Source: Paludibacteraceae bacterium
Lineage (GTDB): Bacteria > Bacteroidota > Bacteroidia > Bacteroidales > Paludibacteraceae
Reading direction: 5' to 3'
Length of the DNA stretch: 64,000 nucleotides
NCBI GenBank assembly: GCA_017417025.1
Contig: JAFPZY010000028.1
Span: 57,289 to 121,288, forward strand
In this document: in pieces, positions 25,906 through 35,075 of the stretch
Layout: the number at the start of each line of letters is the position of its first letter
How positions within the stretch are numbered: the first letter of the stretch is position 1
Made by a program: the position numbers and the translations under genes
The notes under the pieces: generated by a model
Seen by the model: only the letters and a program-made list of their open reading frames with translations
The model's database searches: none
What the model was told of the DNA's origin: nothing

Positions 25906-28499
25906 CAACGGCAATAGCGATGCTGATGGCAGTTGCACTGACAGCAGCGAACATCGTTAAAGGACGCGTACTGGACGAGAACACGCAGAAAGGCATAGAC
26001 TTTGCCAACGTGAGCCTGACCAGACAAGGCGAAAGCGCGCCCTCTACCGGCACGACAACCGACGAAAACGGCTACTTCAAACTGGAAGCGGCAAACGGGA
26101 CATACGTGCTGAAAGTGTCGTTCATAGGCTACACCGACGCGGAAAAGACCGTGACCGTGAACAACAAGGCAGTGGATGCAGGCAAGATATACCTGCGCGA
26201 ACAGACCCAGAACCTGGGCGAAGTGGAAGTGGTGGGGCAAGGCAGCCAGATGCGCTTCGAACTTGACAGGAAGATATTCACCGTGGACCAGAACTTAGCG
26301 TCAGCCGGCGGCAGCGCGACAGACGCATTGGAGAACATTCCGTCGGTGGATGTGGACCAGGAGGGCAACATCAGCCTGAGGAACAGCGAGAACGTGGAGA
26401 TATGGATAAACGGCAAGCCCGCAGGCCTGACAAGCGAGAACCGCGCGGACGTGCTGAAACAGATGCCCGCCGAGAGCATAAAAGAAATAGAGGTGATAAC
26501 GAACCCGAGCGCGAAATTCTCGCCCGAGGGGACAGCGGGAATAATAAACCTCGTAATGAAAAAAGACAGGAAGGCAGGCTACTACGGGAGCGTGAACGTG
26601 AACGCCGACTATGCGCTGTCGGAGCCATGGACGACCCCACCCGGGGGACGCGGAGGTGTGAACCTGAACTTCTCGAAGTCGATAGTGGACGGCTATATCA
26701 ACGCAGGCTACCACTACCACACCTCAAACGGGCGAAGCATAAACGACAGATACAACTTCGACGTACAGGAGAACGGCGACAGCATAGTGACACGGCTGAA
26801 GAAGAACGGCACTAACACCCACAAGGGCGGCGGCATGTTCCTCCGCGGCGGACTCGACCTGCACGTGACGGAGCGGTCGACCATAGGCCTGAGCGGCTTC
26901 GGGATGATAAGTCCACAGCAGGACAAGACCGGCGGCTGGTTCTCAATGAGGAGAAACAACACAGTGGACTACGAGTTGTATGACGTACCAGTGTACGCGG
27001 GTGCAAACAGCGAAGACAACAAGGAGACGCTCACGGACACATATTCGCGCAACGAAAGAGGCAAGGGCGGACACCCCGGAGGCAGCGGCATGATAGACTG
27101 GAGGTTCGAGATATCGAAAGAGCACAAGCTGTCAATGTCGGGACAATACATGCAGTTCGGGTGGAGCCAGGACATGTACTACGACCAGCAGGGGAAGACG
27201 ACGGAGGAGGGACACAGCAGCTACCTGACAACCGAGGAACAGACGACGGACAACACGGACAGGATGGTGCAACTGAAAGCCGACTACGAATGGAAGCCAA
27301 CGGCGAAAAGCCGCCTTGAGGCAGGCTGGCAGACCGACCTGGCATGGCGCAAGACCAACTCGCAGGCATGGGACTGCGGAACATACTACGACGGCGCAAC
27401 TGGCACAGACACAAGAATATCGGAACTGAAAGACTACTACAACGACTTCAGGAACGAGGAACAGACACACGCGCTGTATGTGACATACGGAAACAGGTGG
27501 TGGGACAAGTTCGCGGTGCAGGTCGGACTGAGAGGAGAACTGTTCAAACGGCACATAGAATCGGCCTACTACAACGAAAGCGGCAACAGGCAAAAAGAGA
27601 CAAGGGACACGATGTACTTCCAGCTGTTCCCCTCGGTGTACCTGAGCTACGACTTCGGGCACGGGCACGAAATGCAACTGAACTACACACGGCGCATCAA
27701 CCGCCCCCGCGGACACCAGATAAACCCGCGCCAAGACAGAAGCGACCCGACGAACATAAGCTACGGCAACCCCGAGCTGAACCCGCAATACAGTTCCGCC
27801 GTAGAACTGAACTACCTGAAGAACTGGGAGCGGCACACACTGTCGGCGGGACTATTCTACAGATATGCAGAGAAGGTGACGCAAAACATCCGCTACAGAG
27901 ATGCGGAGATAATGAGGAACACCTACATAAACCTGGGGACACGGCACGAGGCCGGCGTGGAGCTGGTGGCAAAAAACAGGCTGTTCAAAGAGCTGCTGCA
28001 GATGACGACGAGCGTGAACTTCTACTACAACAGGATGGACAAGGCCGTATTCACACCAGTGCTGAACGGCAAGACCTACGACGAGGTGACAGTGCCGGAG
28101 CAGAACATATTCGCCTGGTCAGCGCGCATGAACCTGAACTTCCTGTTCACGAAGACCTTTTCGGGGCAGATTTCGGGGAGATACAGGAGTCCGCGCGTAG
28201 TAGCACAAGGCACATCAGGACACAGCTACTCGATAGACCTCGGCCTGAGAAAGACTTTCCTGAACAACACTCTGGCACTGCAACTGAACGTGCGCGACCT
28301 GCTTGACTCCCGCGCCCGCAAAAACACGACAAGCGGCGAAGGGTTCGTGCAGTACCAGGAAAACAGATGGCACTCGAGGACAATAGGCATAGGCCTTACC
28401 TACAACTTCGGGAACATGAAAGCCAAACGCAATGACAAGAAAGACAGTCATATTGATTCTGCTGCTGACAGCTACAGCGATCAGGGCACAGATGATTAA
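25887..28499 (+). CDS. Outer-membrane beta-barrel protein with CarboxypepD-like domain
   Basis: An 870-aa protein with a signal peptide (MLMAVALTAA/NIVKG). The carboxypeptidase-regulatory-like domain at about 22-110 reads VKGRVLDENTQKGIDFANVS ... LKVSFIGYTDAEKTV. A plug-like part (ALENIPSVDVDQEGNISLRN, VEIWINGKPAGL, GTAGIINLVMKKDRK) leads into a barrel ending GIGLTYNFGNMKAKRND. The pattern is that of the outer-membrane beta-barrel family close to TonB receptors. It overlaps aroQ at its start and the PorT-like gene by 68 nt at its end, so it is translated within the rho operon. Substrate unknown. Confidence 0.85.
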   Translation: MAKRTLTTAIAMLMAVALTAANIVKGRVLDENTQKGIDFANVSLTRQGESAPSTGTTTDENGYFKLEAANGTYVLKVSFIGYTDAEKTVTVNNKAVDAGKIYLREQTQNLGEVEVVGQGSQMRFELDRKIFTVDQNLASAGGSATDALENIPSVDVDQEGNISLRNSENVEIWINGKPAGLTSENRADVLKQMPAESIKEIEVITNPSAKFSPEGTAGIINLVMKKDRKAGYYGSVNVNADYALSEPWTTPPGGRGGVNLNFSKSIVDGYINAGYHYHTSNGRSINDRYNFDVQENGDSIVTRLKKNGTNTHKGGGMFLRGGLDLHVTERSTIGLSGFGMISPQQDKTGGWFSMRRNNTVDYELYDVPVYAGANSEDNKETLTDTYSRNERGKGGHPGGSGMIDWRFEISKEHKLSMSGQYMQFGWSQDMYYDQQGKTTEEGHSSYLTTEEQTTDNTDRMVQLKADYEWKPTAKSRLEAGWQTDLAWRKTNSQAWDCGTYYDGATGTDTRISELKDYYNDFRNEEQTHALYVTYGNRWWDKFAVQVGLRGELFKRHIESAYYNESGNRQKETRDTMYFQLFPSVYLSYDFGHGHEMQLNYTRRINRPRGHQINPRQDRSDPTNISYGNPELNPQYSSAVELNYLKNWERHTLSAGLFYRYAEKVTQNIRYRDAEIMRNTYINLGTRHEAGVELVAKNRLFKELLQMTTSVNFYYNRMDKAVFTPVLNGKTYDEVTVPEQNIFAWSARMNLNFLFTKTFSGQISGRYRSPRVVAQGTSGHSYSIDLGLRKTFLNNTLALQLNVRDLLDSRARKNTTSGEGFVQYQENRWHSRTIGIGLTYNFGNMKAKRNDKKDSHIDSAADSYSDQGTDD

Positions 28500-29145
28500 C
28501 CCCTACGTGGACAACAAGACGGTTCACTTCGGTTTTTCATTGGGTCTGAATATGATGAGCTACGGAGTGACTGACTCGAAAGACACGATAAACGGCGAAG
28601 TGTATCACGCACGAGTAAGTTCGCTGATGCCGGGGTTCTCGGTCGGGTTCATAACCGACCTGCGCCTTTCACGGCATCTGAACCTGCGCTTCTGCCCCGC
28701 CCTCCATTTCGGGCAGAAGACCATAAAATACAAGAACGAAAGCGGGAACCCGATACGCGGAGCAGACAACACCAACCGCGACAAGGCCGAACTGCTGAGT
28801 CTGCCGATAAGCATACCGCTATACCTGAAGTGGTCGGCGGAAAGAGAAAAGAACTACAGGCCTTATCTGATTGCCGGCGGCGGAGTGCACTATGACTTCG
28901 GCGGACAGAAAGAACGCCCCGTGCTGCAGAAGTCGTTAGACTACTTCATAGACTTCGGCTTCGGGTGCGACTTCTACTTCAGCTGGTTCAAGTTCTGCCC
29001 GGAGATAAAATACCAGATAGGCTTTGCGAACATGCTGACACCAGTGGAAAAGAGGACCAACCTGCCCCAGCAGAACGAGTTCTACACCCGCGCCATAAGC
29101 AGGCTGCAGAACCAGATGCTGACAGTTACATTCAACTTCGAGTAA
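28432..29145 (+). CDS. PorT-like outer-membrane protein
   Basis: A 237-aa protein with a short signal peptide (LILLLTATAIRA/QMINPY) and eight-strand-barrel sequence: VHFGFSLGLNMMSYGV, GFSVGFITDLRLSRHLNLRF, LSLPISIPLYLKWSAE, GCDFYFSWFKFCPEIKYQIG, LTVTFNFE at the end. This matches the PorT family, whose founding member is needed for type IX secretion in Porphyromonas. Whether this copy serves type IX secretion cannot be told here. The ATG overlaps the upstream barrel gene by 68 nt; the signal peptide only makes sense from this start. Confidence 0.8.
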   Translation: MTRKTVILILLLTATAIRAQMINPYVDNKTVHFGFSLGLNMMSYGVTDSKDTINGEVYHARVSSLMPGFSVGFITDLRLSRHLNLRFCPALHFGQKTIKYKNESGNPIRGADNTNRDKAELLSLPISIPLYLKWSAEREKNYRPYLIAGGGVHYDFGGQKERPVLQKSLDYFIDFGFGCDFYFSWFKFCPEIKYQIGFANMLTPVEKRTNLPQQNEFYTRAISRLQNQMLTVTFNFE

Positions 29146-29154
29146 GAGAGAAAA

Positions 29155-30609
29155 ATGCGCAAACAGATATACAAAACAGCATTGATAATAGCAGCGACAT
29201 TGCTGGCCATCAGCGCCTGCCAGAACGAGCGCGTGTCAGACAATCCGAGCATGCGGCTGAGTTTTTCGGCAGACTCGGTGTGGTTTGACACAGTGTTTAC
29301 CGGCTCGGGAAGTTCGACGCAGACAGTGATGGTGTACAACAGGAACAAGAATGCAGTGAGAATAAGCGACATAACGCTGAAAGGGGAATGGTTTCATATC
29401 AATCTTGACGGCGAAAACGACAAGAGCCGCCTGCATGACATGACCCTGAACGGCGGCGACAGTCTTTTTCTGTTTGTGCGTGTGCATGTACCCGAGCAAA
29501 ACGAGAACACACCTGTGGTAGTGACGGACACTATATGGTTCTTCACCAACGGCAACAAGCAGGCAATCAGTCTGTTGGCCTACGGGCAGGATGTACACGT
29601 GATAAAGACGGACGGACGAAGGACCGAGACGGGAGAGATGACATTCGACAACGACAAGCCGTGGTTAGTGTTCGACACATTGATATGCACAGGACGCGTG
29701 ATAATGCCAGAGGGGACGACGCTGTACATGCACCAGGGGGCGAGCCTGCTGTTAGCCGGCGGCCTGTCGGCACGCGGGACACGGGAAAAGCCGGTGAGGA
29801 TAACCGGCGACAGACTTGACAAACTATTCGCACACGTGCCTTACCAAGCAGCCTCGGGACAATGGGGAGGACTATGGCTGATACAACGGAAAGAGGACAC
29901 GGCACACAAAGACACACTGAACCACACGGACATACTGAGCGGCACAACAGGACTGTACTGCACATCGGAGAAAGAGACGGACTTGCCGCACGTGGTGATA
30001 GCAAACTCGAGAATACACAACCATGCCGCCTACGGCATAGTGCTACTGAACACCGATGCAGAGATATGGAACACGGAGGTGAGCAACTGCGCATCGTACT
30101 GCCTCTACCTCTCCGGCGGCCGGCACGTGCTGACACACAACACAATAGCATCGTATTTCGGATGGCCTCATACCAACCTTAACATACACACGACAGGCAA
30201 AGAAGATGCGGCAGCGGTGTACATAAACAACCTTGACAAAGAAAGTCCGAAAACAGAGGTGGTGATGAGAAACAACATAGTGGCAGGAGCACGGAAGAAC
30301 AACATGGTGCTTGCGACCCCGCTTGCAGACTACTACGAAGGAGAGTTCAGCGGCAACTACCTGCAATGCGACAGCCTGCTGACCAAAGACGGGGAACAAA
30401 ACACCTACGGAAGCACAACGGACACAGTGTTTGTGAACACGTGGTACCGCTACAAAGAATATGTCTATTACGATTTCCGGCTCGACAGCATATCGCCGGC
30501 GCGCTGTGCAGGCGACTCATCGGTGCTCAAAGACGAGCGTTTCACAACCGACAGACTCGGCAACAAACGCGGCGGCAGAAAACCCGATGCAGGCTGCTAC
30601 ACAGACTGA
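29155..30609 (+). CDS. Lipoprotein with right-handed parallel beta-helix
   Basis: A 484-aa protein with a lipobox (LLAISACQNE). Residues about 30-140 look like an immunoglobulin-like domain (TVMVYNRNKNAVRISDITLK). Residues about 165-420 show short repeated strands and turns typical of pectate-lyase-like beta-helices (HVVIANSRIHNHAAYGIVLL, NTDAEIWNTEVSNCASYCLY, EVVMRNNIVAGARKNNMVLA). No catalytic set was recognised. It sits 9 nt after the PorT-like gene, a pairing I recall from other Bacteroidales, so a role in envelope biogenesis is possible. Confidence 0.75.
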   Translation: MRKQIYKTALIIAATLLAISACQNERVSDNPSMRLSFSADSVWFDTVFTGSGSSTQTVMVYNRNKNAVRISDITLKGEWFHINLDGENDKSRLHDMTLNGGDSLFLFVRVHVPEQNENTPVVVTDTIWFFTNGNKQAISLLAYGQDVHVIKTDGRRTETGEMTFDNDKPWLVFDTLICTGRVIMPEGTTLYMHQGASLLLAGGLSARGTREKPVRITGDRLDKLFAHVPYQAASGQWGGLWLIQRKEDTAHKDTLNHTDILSGTTGLYCTSEKETDLPHVVIANSRIHNHAAYGIVLLNTDAEIWNTEVSNCASYCLYLSGGRHVLTHNTIASYFGWPHTNLNIHTTGKEDAAAVYINNLDKESPKTEVVMRNNIVAGARKNNMVLATPLADYYEGEFSGNYLQCDSLLTKDGEQNTYGSTTDTVFVNTWYRYKEYVYYDFRLDSISPARCAGDSSVLKDERFTTDRLGNKRGGRKPDAGCYTD

Positions 30610-30666
30610 TAAAGGTCAGAAAAGCAGGGCACAAAAAGACGTAAGAAAATAAATTCGTAATTTTTA

Positions 30667-30699
30667 TTTGCATATATGCGCAGGTTTTTGTAACTTTGC
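30667..30699 (+). promoter_or_regulatory. nusB operon promoter
   Basis: TTTG at 30667-30670, a 20-nt spacer, and TAACTTTGC at 30691-30699. The leader to the nusB ATG is only about 20 nt. Confidence 0.85.
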
Positions 30700-30726
30700 G
30701 CGGTTTTTCGTTCACAGAGAAATATT

Positions 30727-31677
30727 ATGATAAACAGAACAATGGTCCGCACCCGCGTAGTACAAACACTTTACGCCTACTACCAGGACCCCACCAAGAC
30801 ACAGTTGGAAGCAAAGCGGGAGTTGATAAACAGTTATTCAAGCATCTATAGTCTGTACATGCTGCTGCTTGATTTCGTGAATGAACTGACGCTGTATGCC
30901 GAGGGGCAGCTTGAGGAAGCTTCCAACCGTGCCAAAGTGACCCACCAGAACTGGGTACCCAACCGCCGTTTTGTGGACAACAAACTGAGTGCGCAGGTGT
31001 TTGAAAATCGCGAGTTGCGCAACTACATGCAAGAGAACGCCCTGAACTGGGACTCGGGAATGAATGCTGTGGAGGCAGTTTACAAAGAGCTGAAATCAGC
31101 CCCGTTCTACAAAGAATATATGCAGAAAGAGGATGCAACCTACGATGACGACCGCCGTATATGGCGCAAAATATACACACACCTGCTGCCCGGGAACGAG
31201 GCACTGGAAGACGCGCTGGAAGAAATGGAGGTGACACTGGACGCAAACCACTGGACGACCGAAACAGACGTTGTGCTGAGTTACGCCCTGAAGACACTGA
31301 AACGCTTCAAGCCGGAGAGCGATGCAGAAATGCCGCTTCTGCCGATGTTCGACTCGGAAAAAGAATACCAGTTCGGCACAGAACTGCTGAACTATGCCAT
31401 GCAGCACCACGCCGAATACAGCGAACAGATAGCCGCCCACCTAAGGAACTGGGAAGTTGACCGCGTGGCATTCATGGACAGGGTGATAATAGAAGCCGCC
31501 CTTGCAGAGATACTGAACTTCCCAGACATAGCACTGGAAGTGTCACTGAACGAGTACCTGGAGATTGCCAAAGAATACAGCAGCGAAAAGAGCCACCTGT
31601 TCATAAACGGCATTCTGGACGAGATACTGAAAAATATGAAAGAAGACAACAAACTAATTAAAAACATAAAAGAATGA
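30727..31677 (+). CDS. nusB: Transcription antitermination factor NusB, long Bacteroidota form
   Basis: A 316-aa protein. The N-terminal part begins MINRTMVRTRVVQTLYAYYQ, as in NusB. The canonical NusB fold continues in the C-terminal third (WEVDRVAFMDRVIIEAALAE, NFPDIALEVSLNEYLEIAKE, FINGILDEILKNM). Bacterial NusB is usually about 140 aa; the roughly 310-aa form with an extra middle region is common in Bacteroidota. It binds boxA RNA with NusE during rRNA transcription. Its TGA overlaps the ATG of yajC. Confidence 0.92.
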   Translation: MINRTMVRTRVVQTLYAYYQDPTKTQLEAKRELINSYSSIYSLYMLLLDFVNELTLYAEGQLEEASNRAKVTHQNWVPNRRFVDNKLSAQVFENRELRNYMQENALNWDSGMNAVEAVYKELKSAPFYKEYMQKEDATYDDDRRIWRKIYTHLLPGNEALEDALEEMEVTLDANHWTTETDVVLSYALKTLKRFKPESDAEMPLLPMFDSEKEYQFGTELLNYAMQHHAEYSEQIAAHLRNWEVDRVAFMDRVIIEAALAEILNFPDIALEVSLNEYLEIAKEYSSEKSHLFINGILDEILKNMKEDNKLIKNIKE

Positions 31678-32011
31678 AAACAATGATTTTATTGCAAGCA
31701 GCTGCCGGACAACAGCAAGGCGGCGGCTGGATGTTCTGGGTGATGATGATTCTGATTTTTGTGGTGTTCTACTTCTTCATGATCCGCCCGCAGACCCAGA
31801 AACAAAAGAACTACAGAAACAACGCGAAGCCCTGAAAAAAGGTGACAAAGTGATTACTGCAGGCGGTATATACGGCATTGTGAAAGAAGTGCAGGAGACA
31901 GCATTCCTTGTGGAAATTGCCAAAGACCTTGTGATAAAAGTGGACAAAGGCAGCATCTACGTATCTGCCGAAGACGCACAGCAGACCCCGAAAGAAGGCG
32001 AAAAGAAATAA
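31674..32011 (+). pseudogene. yajC: yajC with a one-base frameshift
   Basis: The ATG at 31674 (overlapping nusB) gives QQGGGWMFWVMMILIFVVFY and FFMIRPQTQKQK, the YajC membrane helix and MIRPQ motif. The frame then ends at TGA 31833-31835 after 53 codons. Moving to the -1 frame at about 31806-31808 gives ELQKQREALKKGDKVITAGG and continues correctly to TAA at 32011, about 112 codons in all. One base, most simply a G after AAG, is missing. YajC is the small partner of the SecDF translocase. The break may be an assembly error, a real mutation or frameshifting; no standard slippery heptamer in the right phase is present. Confidence 0.85.
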
Positions 32012-32012
32012 A

Positions 32013-32444
32013 ATGCAGTGGCTGAAGGAAATACTGATATTCCTGCTATTCCTTGCCCTGTCAAGCCTTGTATGGCTGATTCACGCACGTGACAAGCAAC
32101 TGCAGCAATCTGCCGTTGCACAAAGCGAGCCGCAGGAACAGGAGGTAGCAGTACAGGATCCGGTGACGGAGAAGAAACTGCAACTTCCGGTGGAAGTGAT
32201 GGATGTGCCGGAGGACAGGACGATGCGCGTGTTTCCGTCGTCAGTATCGGTGTTTGTGCGTGTGCACGTCAGCGATTTCGAGTCGGCAAGCGCAGACGAC
32301 CTGCGTGTATGGTGCTCCTACCCCACCCGCCCAAGCGATGTGCTGACACTGCATACAGACGTGACCAACGAGCGGATACTCGGCGTAAGGACAGTGCCGG
32401 AAAAAGTGGAATACATTATTGAATATCCGTCAAGCGAAAATTAA
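32013..32444 (+). CDS. YbbR-like membrane-anchored protein
   Basis: A 143-aa protein with one N-terminal membrane helix (ILIFLLFLALSSLVWLIH) and a periplasmic part. The segment KKLQLPVEVMDVPEDRTMRV and the following strands resemble a single YbbR domain. In other Bacteroidales a YbbR-like protein follows yajC, which supports the call, but this one is short and coaE, the usual next gene, is absent. Function unknown. It starts 1 nt after the yajC stop. Confidence 0.6.
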   Translation: MQWLKEILIFLLFLALSSLVWLIHARDKQLQQSAVAQSEPQEQEVAVQDPVTEKKLQLPVEVMDVPEDRTMRVFPSSVSVFVRVHVSDFESASADDLRVWCSYPTRPSDVLTLHTDVTNERILGVRTVPEKVEYIIEYPSSEN

Positions 32445-32451
32445 GAAAGCC

Positions 32452-33579
32452 ATGAAAAAGATACAAATGGTGGATCTGCAGACACAATATGCAGAGATAA
32501 AAGACGCTGTGGACAAAGGCATTGCCGACGTGATAGAAAGTGCGGCATTTGTGAAAGGTCCGGCAGTGGAGACATTTGCGCGGCACCTTGAAGAGTACAC
32601 GGGCGCACGCCATGTCATCCCTGTAGGCAACGGCACCGACGCACTGCAGATAGCACTTATGGCTCTCGGGCTGAAACCCGGTGACGAGGTGATAACCCCG
32701 ACCTTCACTTTCATAGCCACTGCCGAGGTGGTGGCTTTGTTAGGACTGACACCCGTGGTTGTGGATGTGGATTGGGAGACGATGAACATGTCTCCGGAGG
32801 CAGTAAGACGCGCCGTCACCCCCAAGACAAAAGCGATAGTGCCAGTACACCTGTTCGGGCAATGCGCTGACATGGAGAGCATTACAGCCATTGCAAAGGA
32901 GCACAACCTGTTTATTGTGGAAGACGCATGCCAGGCCATAGGCGCAGAATACACCTTCAGCGACGGCAGAAAAATGCAGGCAGGGACGATGGGAGAAATA
33001 GGTTGCACAAGTTTCTTCCCGTCAAAGAACCTCGGCTGCTACGGCGACGGCGGTGCACTATTCACCAACGACGACGAACTGGCGGCAAAGATACGCGCAA
33101 TAGCCAACCACGGTATGGTGGTGAGATACCACCACGACATAGTGGGTGTAAACTCGCGCCTTGACAGCATTCAGGCTGCAGTACTGGAAGCCAAGCTGCC
33201 GCATCTGGACGAATATATCCGTGCGCGACAAGCTGCAGCAGCCTATTATGACAGAGCATTTGCAGGGAACAAACATCTGGCAGTGCCAGGGAGAGACAGG
33301 AAAAGCACACATGTATTCCACCAATACACACTGCGGCTGCAAGACACCGACCGCGCAAAAGTGCAGACCTATTTAGCGGAAAAAGGCGTGCCATCGATGA
33401 TATATTACCCTGTGCCTCTCCACCTTCAGAAGGCTTATCAGGACCCAAGATACAAAGCAGGCGATTTCCCTGTTGCAGAAAAGCTGTCGGCTTCGGTGCT
33501 GAGTCTGCCGATGCACACCTGTCTGGACGCAGAGCAGCTTGAACTGATAACAAGGAGCGTAAAAGAAGCAGTTGGATAA
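32452..33579 (+). CDS. DegT/DnrJ/EryC1/StrS-type sugar aminotransferase
   Basis: A 375-aa PLP enzyme. The Schiff-base lysine is K192 in FFPSKNLGCYGDGGALFT. Other family marks are GNGTDALQIALMALGLKPGD, PTFTFIATAEVVALLGLTPV, VHLFGQCADM, EDACQAIGAEY and the C-terminal MHTCLDAEQ. These enzymes transfer an amino group to keto-sugar nucleotides in surface-glycan synthesis; the particular sugar is not readable. No other glycan genes lie nearby, so it may serve a remote cluster. I chose the ATG at 32452, after the upstream stop, because MVDLQTQY is the usual start. Confidence 0.9.
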   Translation: MKKIQMVDLQTQYAEIKDAVDKGIADVIESAAFVKGPAVETFARHLEEYTGARHVIPVGNGTDALQIALMALGLKPGDEVITPTFTFIATAEVVALLGLTPVVVDVDWETMNMSPEAVRRAVTPKTKAIVPVHLFGQCADMESITAIAKEHNLFIVEDACQAIGAEYTFSDGRKMQAGTMGEIGCTSFFPSKNLGCYGDGGALFTNDDELAAKIRAIANHGMVVRYHHDIVGVNSRLDSIQAAVLEAKLPHLDEYIRARQAAAAYYDRAFAGNKHLAVPGRDRKSTHVFHQYTLRLQDTDRAKVQTYLAEKGVPSMIYYPVPLHLQKAYQDPRYKAGDFPVAEKLSASVLSLPMHTCLDAEQLELITRSVKEAVG

Positions 33580-33590
33580 CAGACAGATAT

Positions 33591-35075
33591 ATGCAAGGAC
33601 TGAGTTTACAACAACAGCAAAAACTGCAACAGAAGTTGTCACCTGCGCAGATACAGGTGGTGCGGCTGCTGGAGGTTCCATCGTGTGAACTCGGACAGAG
33701 GATAAACGACGAACTGCAGGAAAATCCGGCACTGGAAGAGACAGGCGAATACAGCACGCAAGCAGACAATGACCTGAACGACAACAGCTTCGGAGAAGAG
33801 AACGGTCAGGAAGACTACAGGAATCCACTACAAAACGAGGATTTTGACTATGACGCTTACGTGCAGGACGATGAGACTCCTGACTACAAACTTCGCCAAC
33901 TGCCTGGCGGCGAAGATACTATGCCCGACATCCCACTGACTGCTGGAGTAAGTTTTGTGGAACACCTGAAAAGCCAAGTGTATCTGACAAAAATGGACAA
34001 GCCCCACCGCCATATAGCCAAGTTCATAATAGGCAACATTGACGATGACGGCTACTTGAGACGCAGCGACGAAGAACTATCGGACGACCTTGCATTCAAA
34101 GAAGGACTGGACGTAAAGCCGGAAGAGATAAACGAAATAGTGGCTGAAATACAACGGTTTGACCCGCCAGGAGTAGGAGCAAGAGACCTGCGCGAATGTC
34201 TGCTCATACAACTGAGGCAACAGCCACAAAACACAGCGACCGGTACCGCCGAGAGAATAATAGAAACATGTTTTGAGGACTTCGGCAAACGTCATTTCGA
34301 AAAAGTGTGCCAGCGGCTCAATATCAGTGACGCAGAGTTGAAACAAGCCATGCAGGAAATAACACGCCTGAACCCAAAGCCAGGCAATGCATGGACGGGA
34401 ACAGTGTATGACAGACATCAGACAACCGTAATACCCGACTTTTTTGTCGAGAACATGGACGGCGAACTGCGCGTAACGCTTAACACCGGCGACCTGCCGG
34501 AATTGCGTGTGAACCGCGAATACAGCAACATGCTGGAAGACTATGCAAAGAACGAAGCCAACCAAACCCCGAAAATGAAAGAGGCGGTCATGTTCGTAAA
34601 GCAGAAAATAGACGCGGCACGCTGGTTCATAGATGCCATACAGCAGAGAAACGAGACCCTGATGCGCACCATGACCGCCATAGTGGAAAAGCAGAAAGAT
34701 TTCTTCACCGAGGGAGAGGACACATACATCAAACCGCTGATTCTGCAAGATATAGCAGACATGACAGGGTATGACGTGAGCACCATTTCCCGCGTGAGCA
34801 ACTCTAAATACGTGCAGACCGACTTCGGCATATACCCGCTGAAACACTTCTTCTCGGAGAAGATGACCAACACAGAAGGCGAAGAAGTGAGCACACGAGA
34901 GATAAAAAAGATACTGCAGGATATACTCGCCGAAGAAGACAAACGCAACCCTTTGACAGACGACCAGATAGTGAGCGCCATGAAAGAGAAAGGCTACCAG
35001 ATAGCACGGCGCACAATAGCCAAATACAGAGAACAATCAGGCATACCGGTGGCGCGCATGCGCAAAGAAGTATGA
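33591..35075 (+). CDS. rpoN: RNA polymerase sigma-54 factor
   Basis: A 494-aa protein. Region I is glutamine-rich (LSLQQQQKLQQKLSPAQIQV). An acidic region II follows, with a core-binding and HTH region (DIADMTGYDVSTISRVSNSK; YVQTDFGIYPLKHFFSEK). The RpoN box near the C terminus reads ARRTIAKYRE. It directs transcription from -24/-12 promoters with AAA+ activators. No activator gene is in the window. The stop overlaps the next gene by 4 nt. Confidence 0.95.
   Translation: MQGLSLQQQQKLQQKLSPAQIQVVRLLEVPSCELGQRINDELQENPALEETGEYSTQADNDLNDNSFGEENGQEDYRNPLQNEDFDYDAYVQDDETPDYKLRQLPGGEDTMPDIPLTAGVSFVEHLKSQVYLTKMDKPHRHIAKFIIGNIDDDGYLRRSDEELSDDLAFKEGLDVKPEEINEIVAEIQRFDPPGVGARDLRECLLIQLRQQPQNTATGTAERIIETCFEDFGKRHFEKVCQRLNISDAELKQAMQEITRLNPKPGNAWTGTVYDRHQTTVIPDFFVENMDGELRVTLNTGDLPELRVNREYSNMLEDYAKNEANQTPKMKEAVMFVKQKIDAARWFIDAIQQRNETLMRTMTAIVEKQKDFFTEGEDTYIKPLILQDIADMTGYDVSTISRVSNSKYVQTDFGIYPLKHFFSEKMTNTEGEEVSTREIKKILQDILAEEDKRNPLTDDQIVSAMKEKGYQIARRTIAKYREQSGIPVARMRKEV

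Noticed and set aside
31800-31812. Programmed -1 frameshift in yajC
   Set aside because: The A-rich run is not a canonical X-XXY-YYZ slippery site in the zero frame, and no downstream stem-loop was seen.
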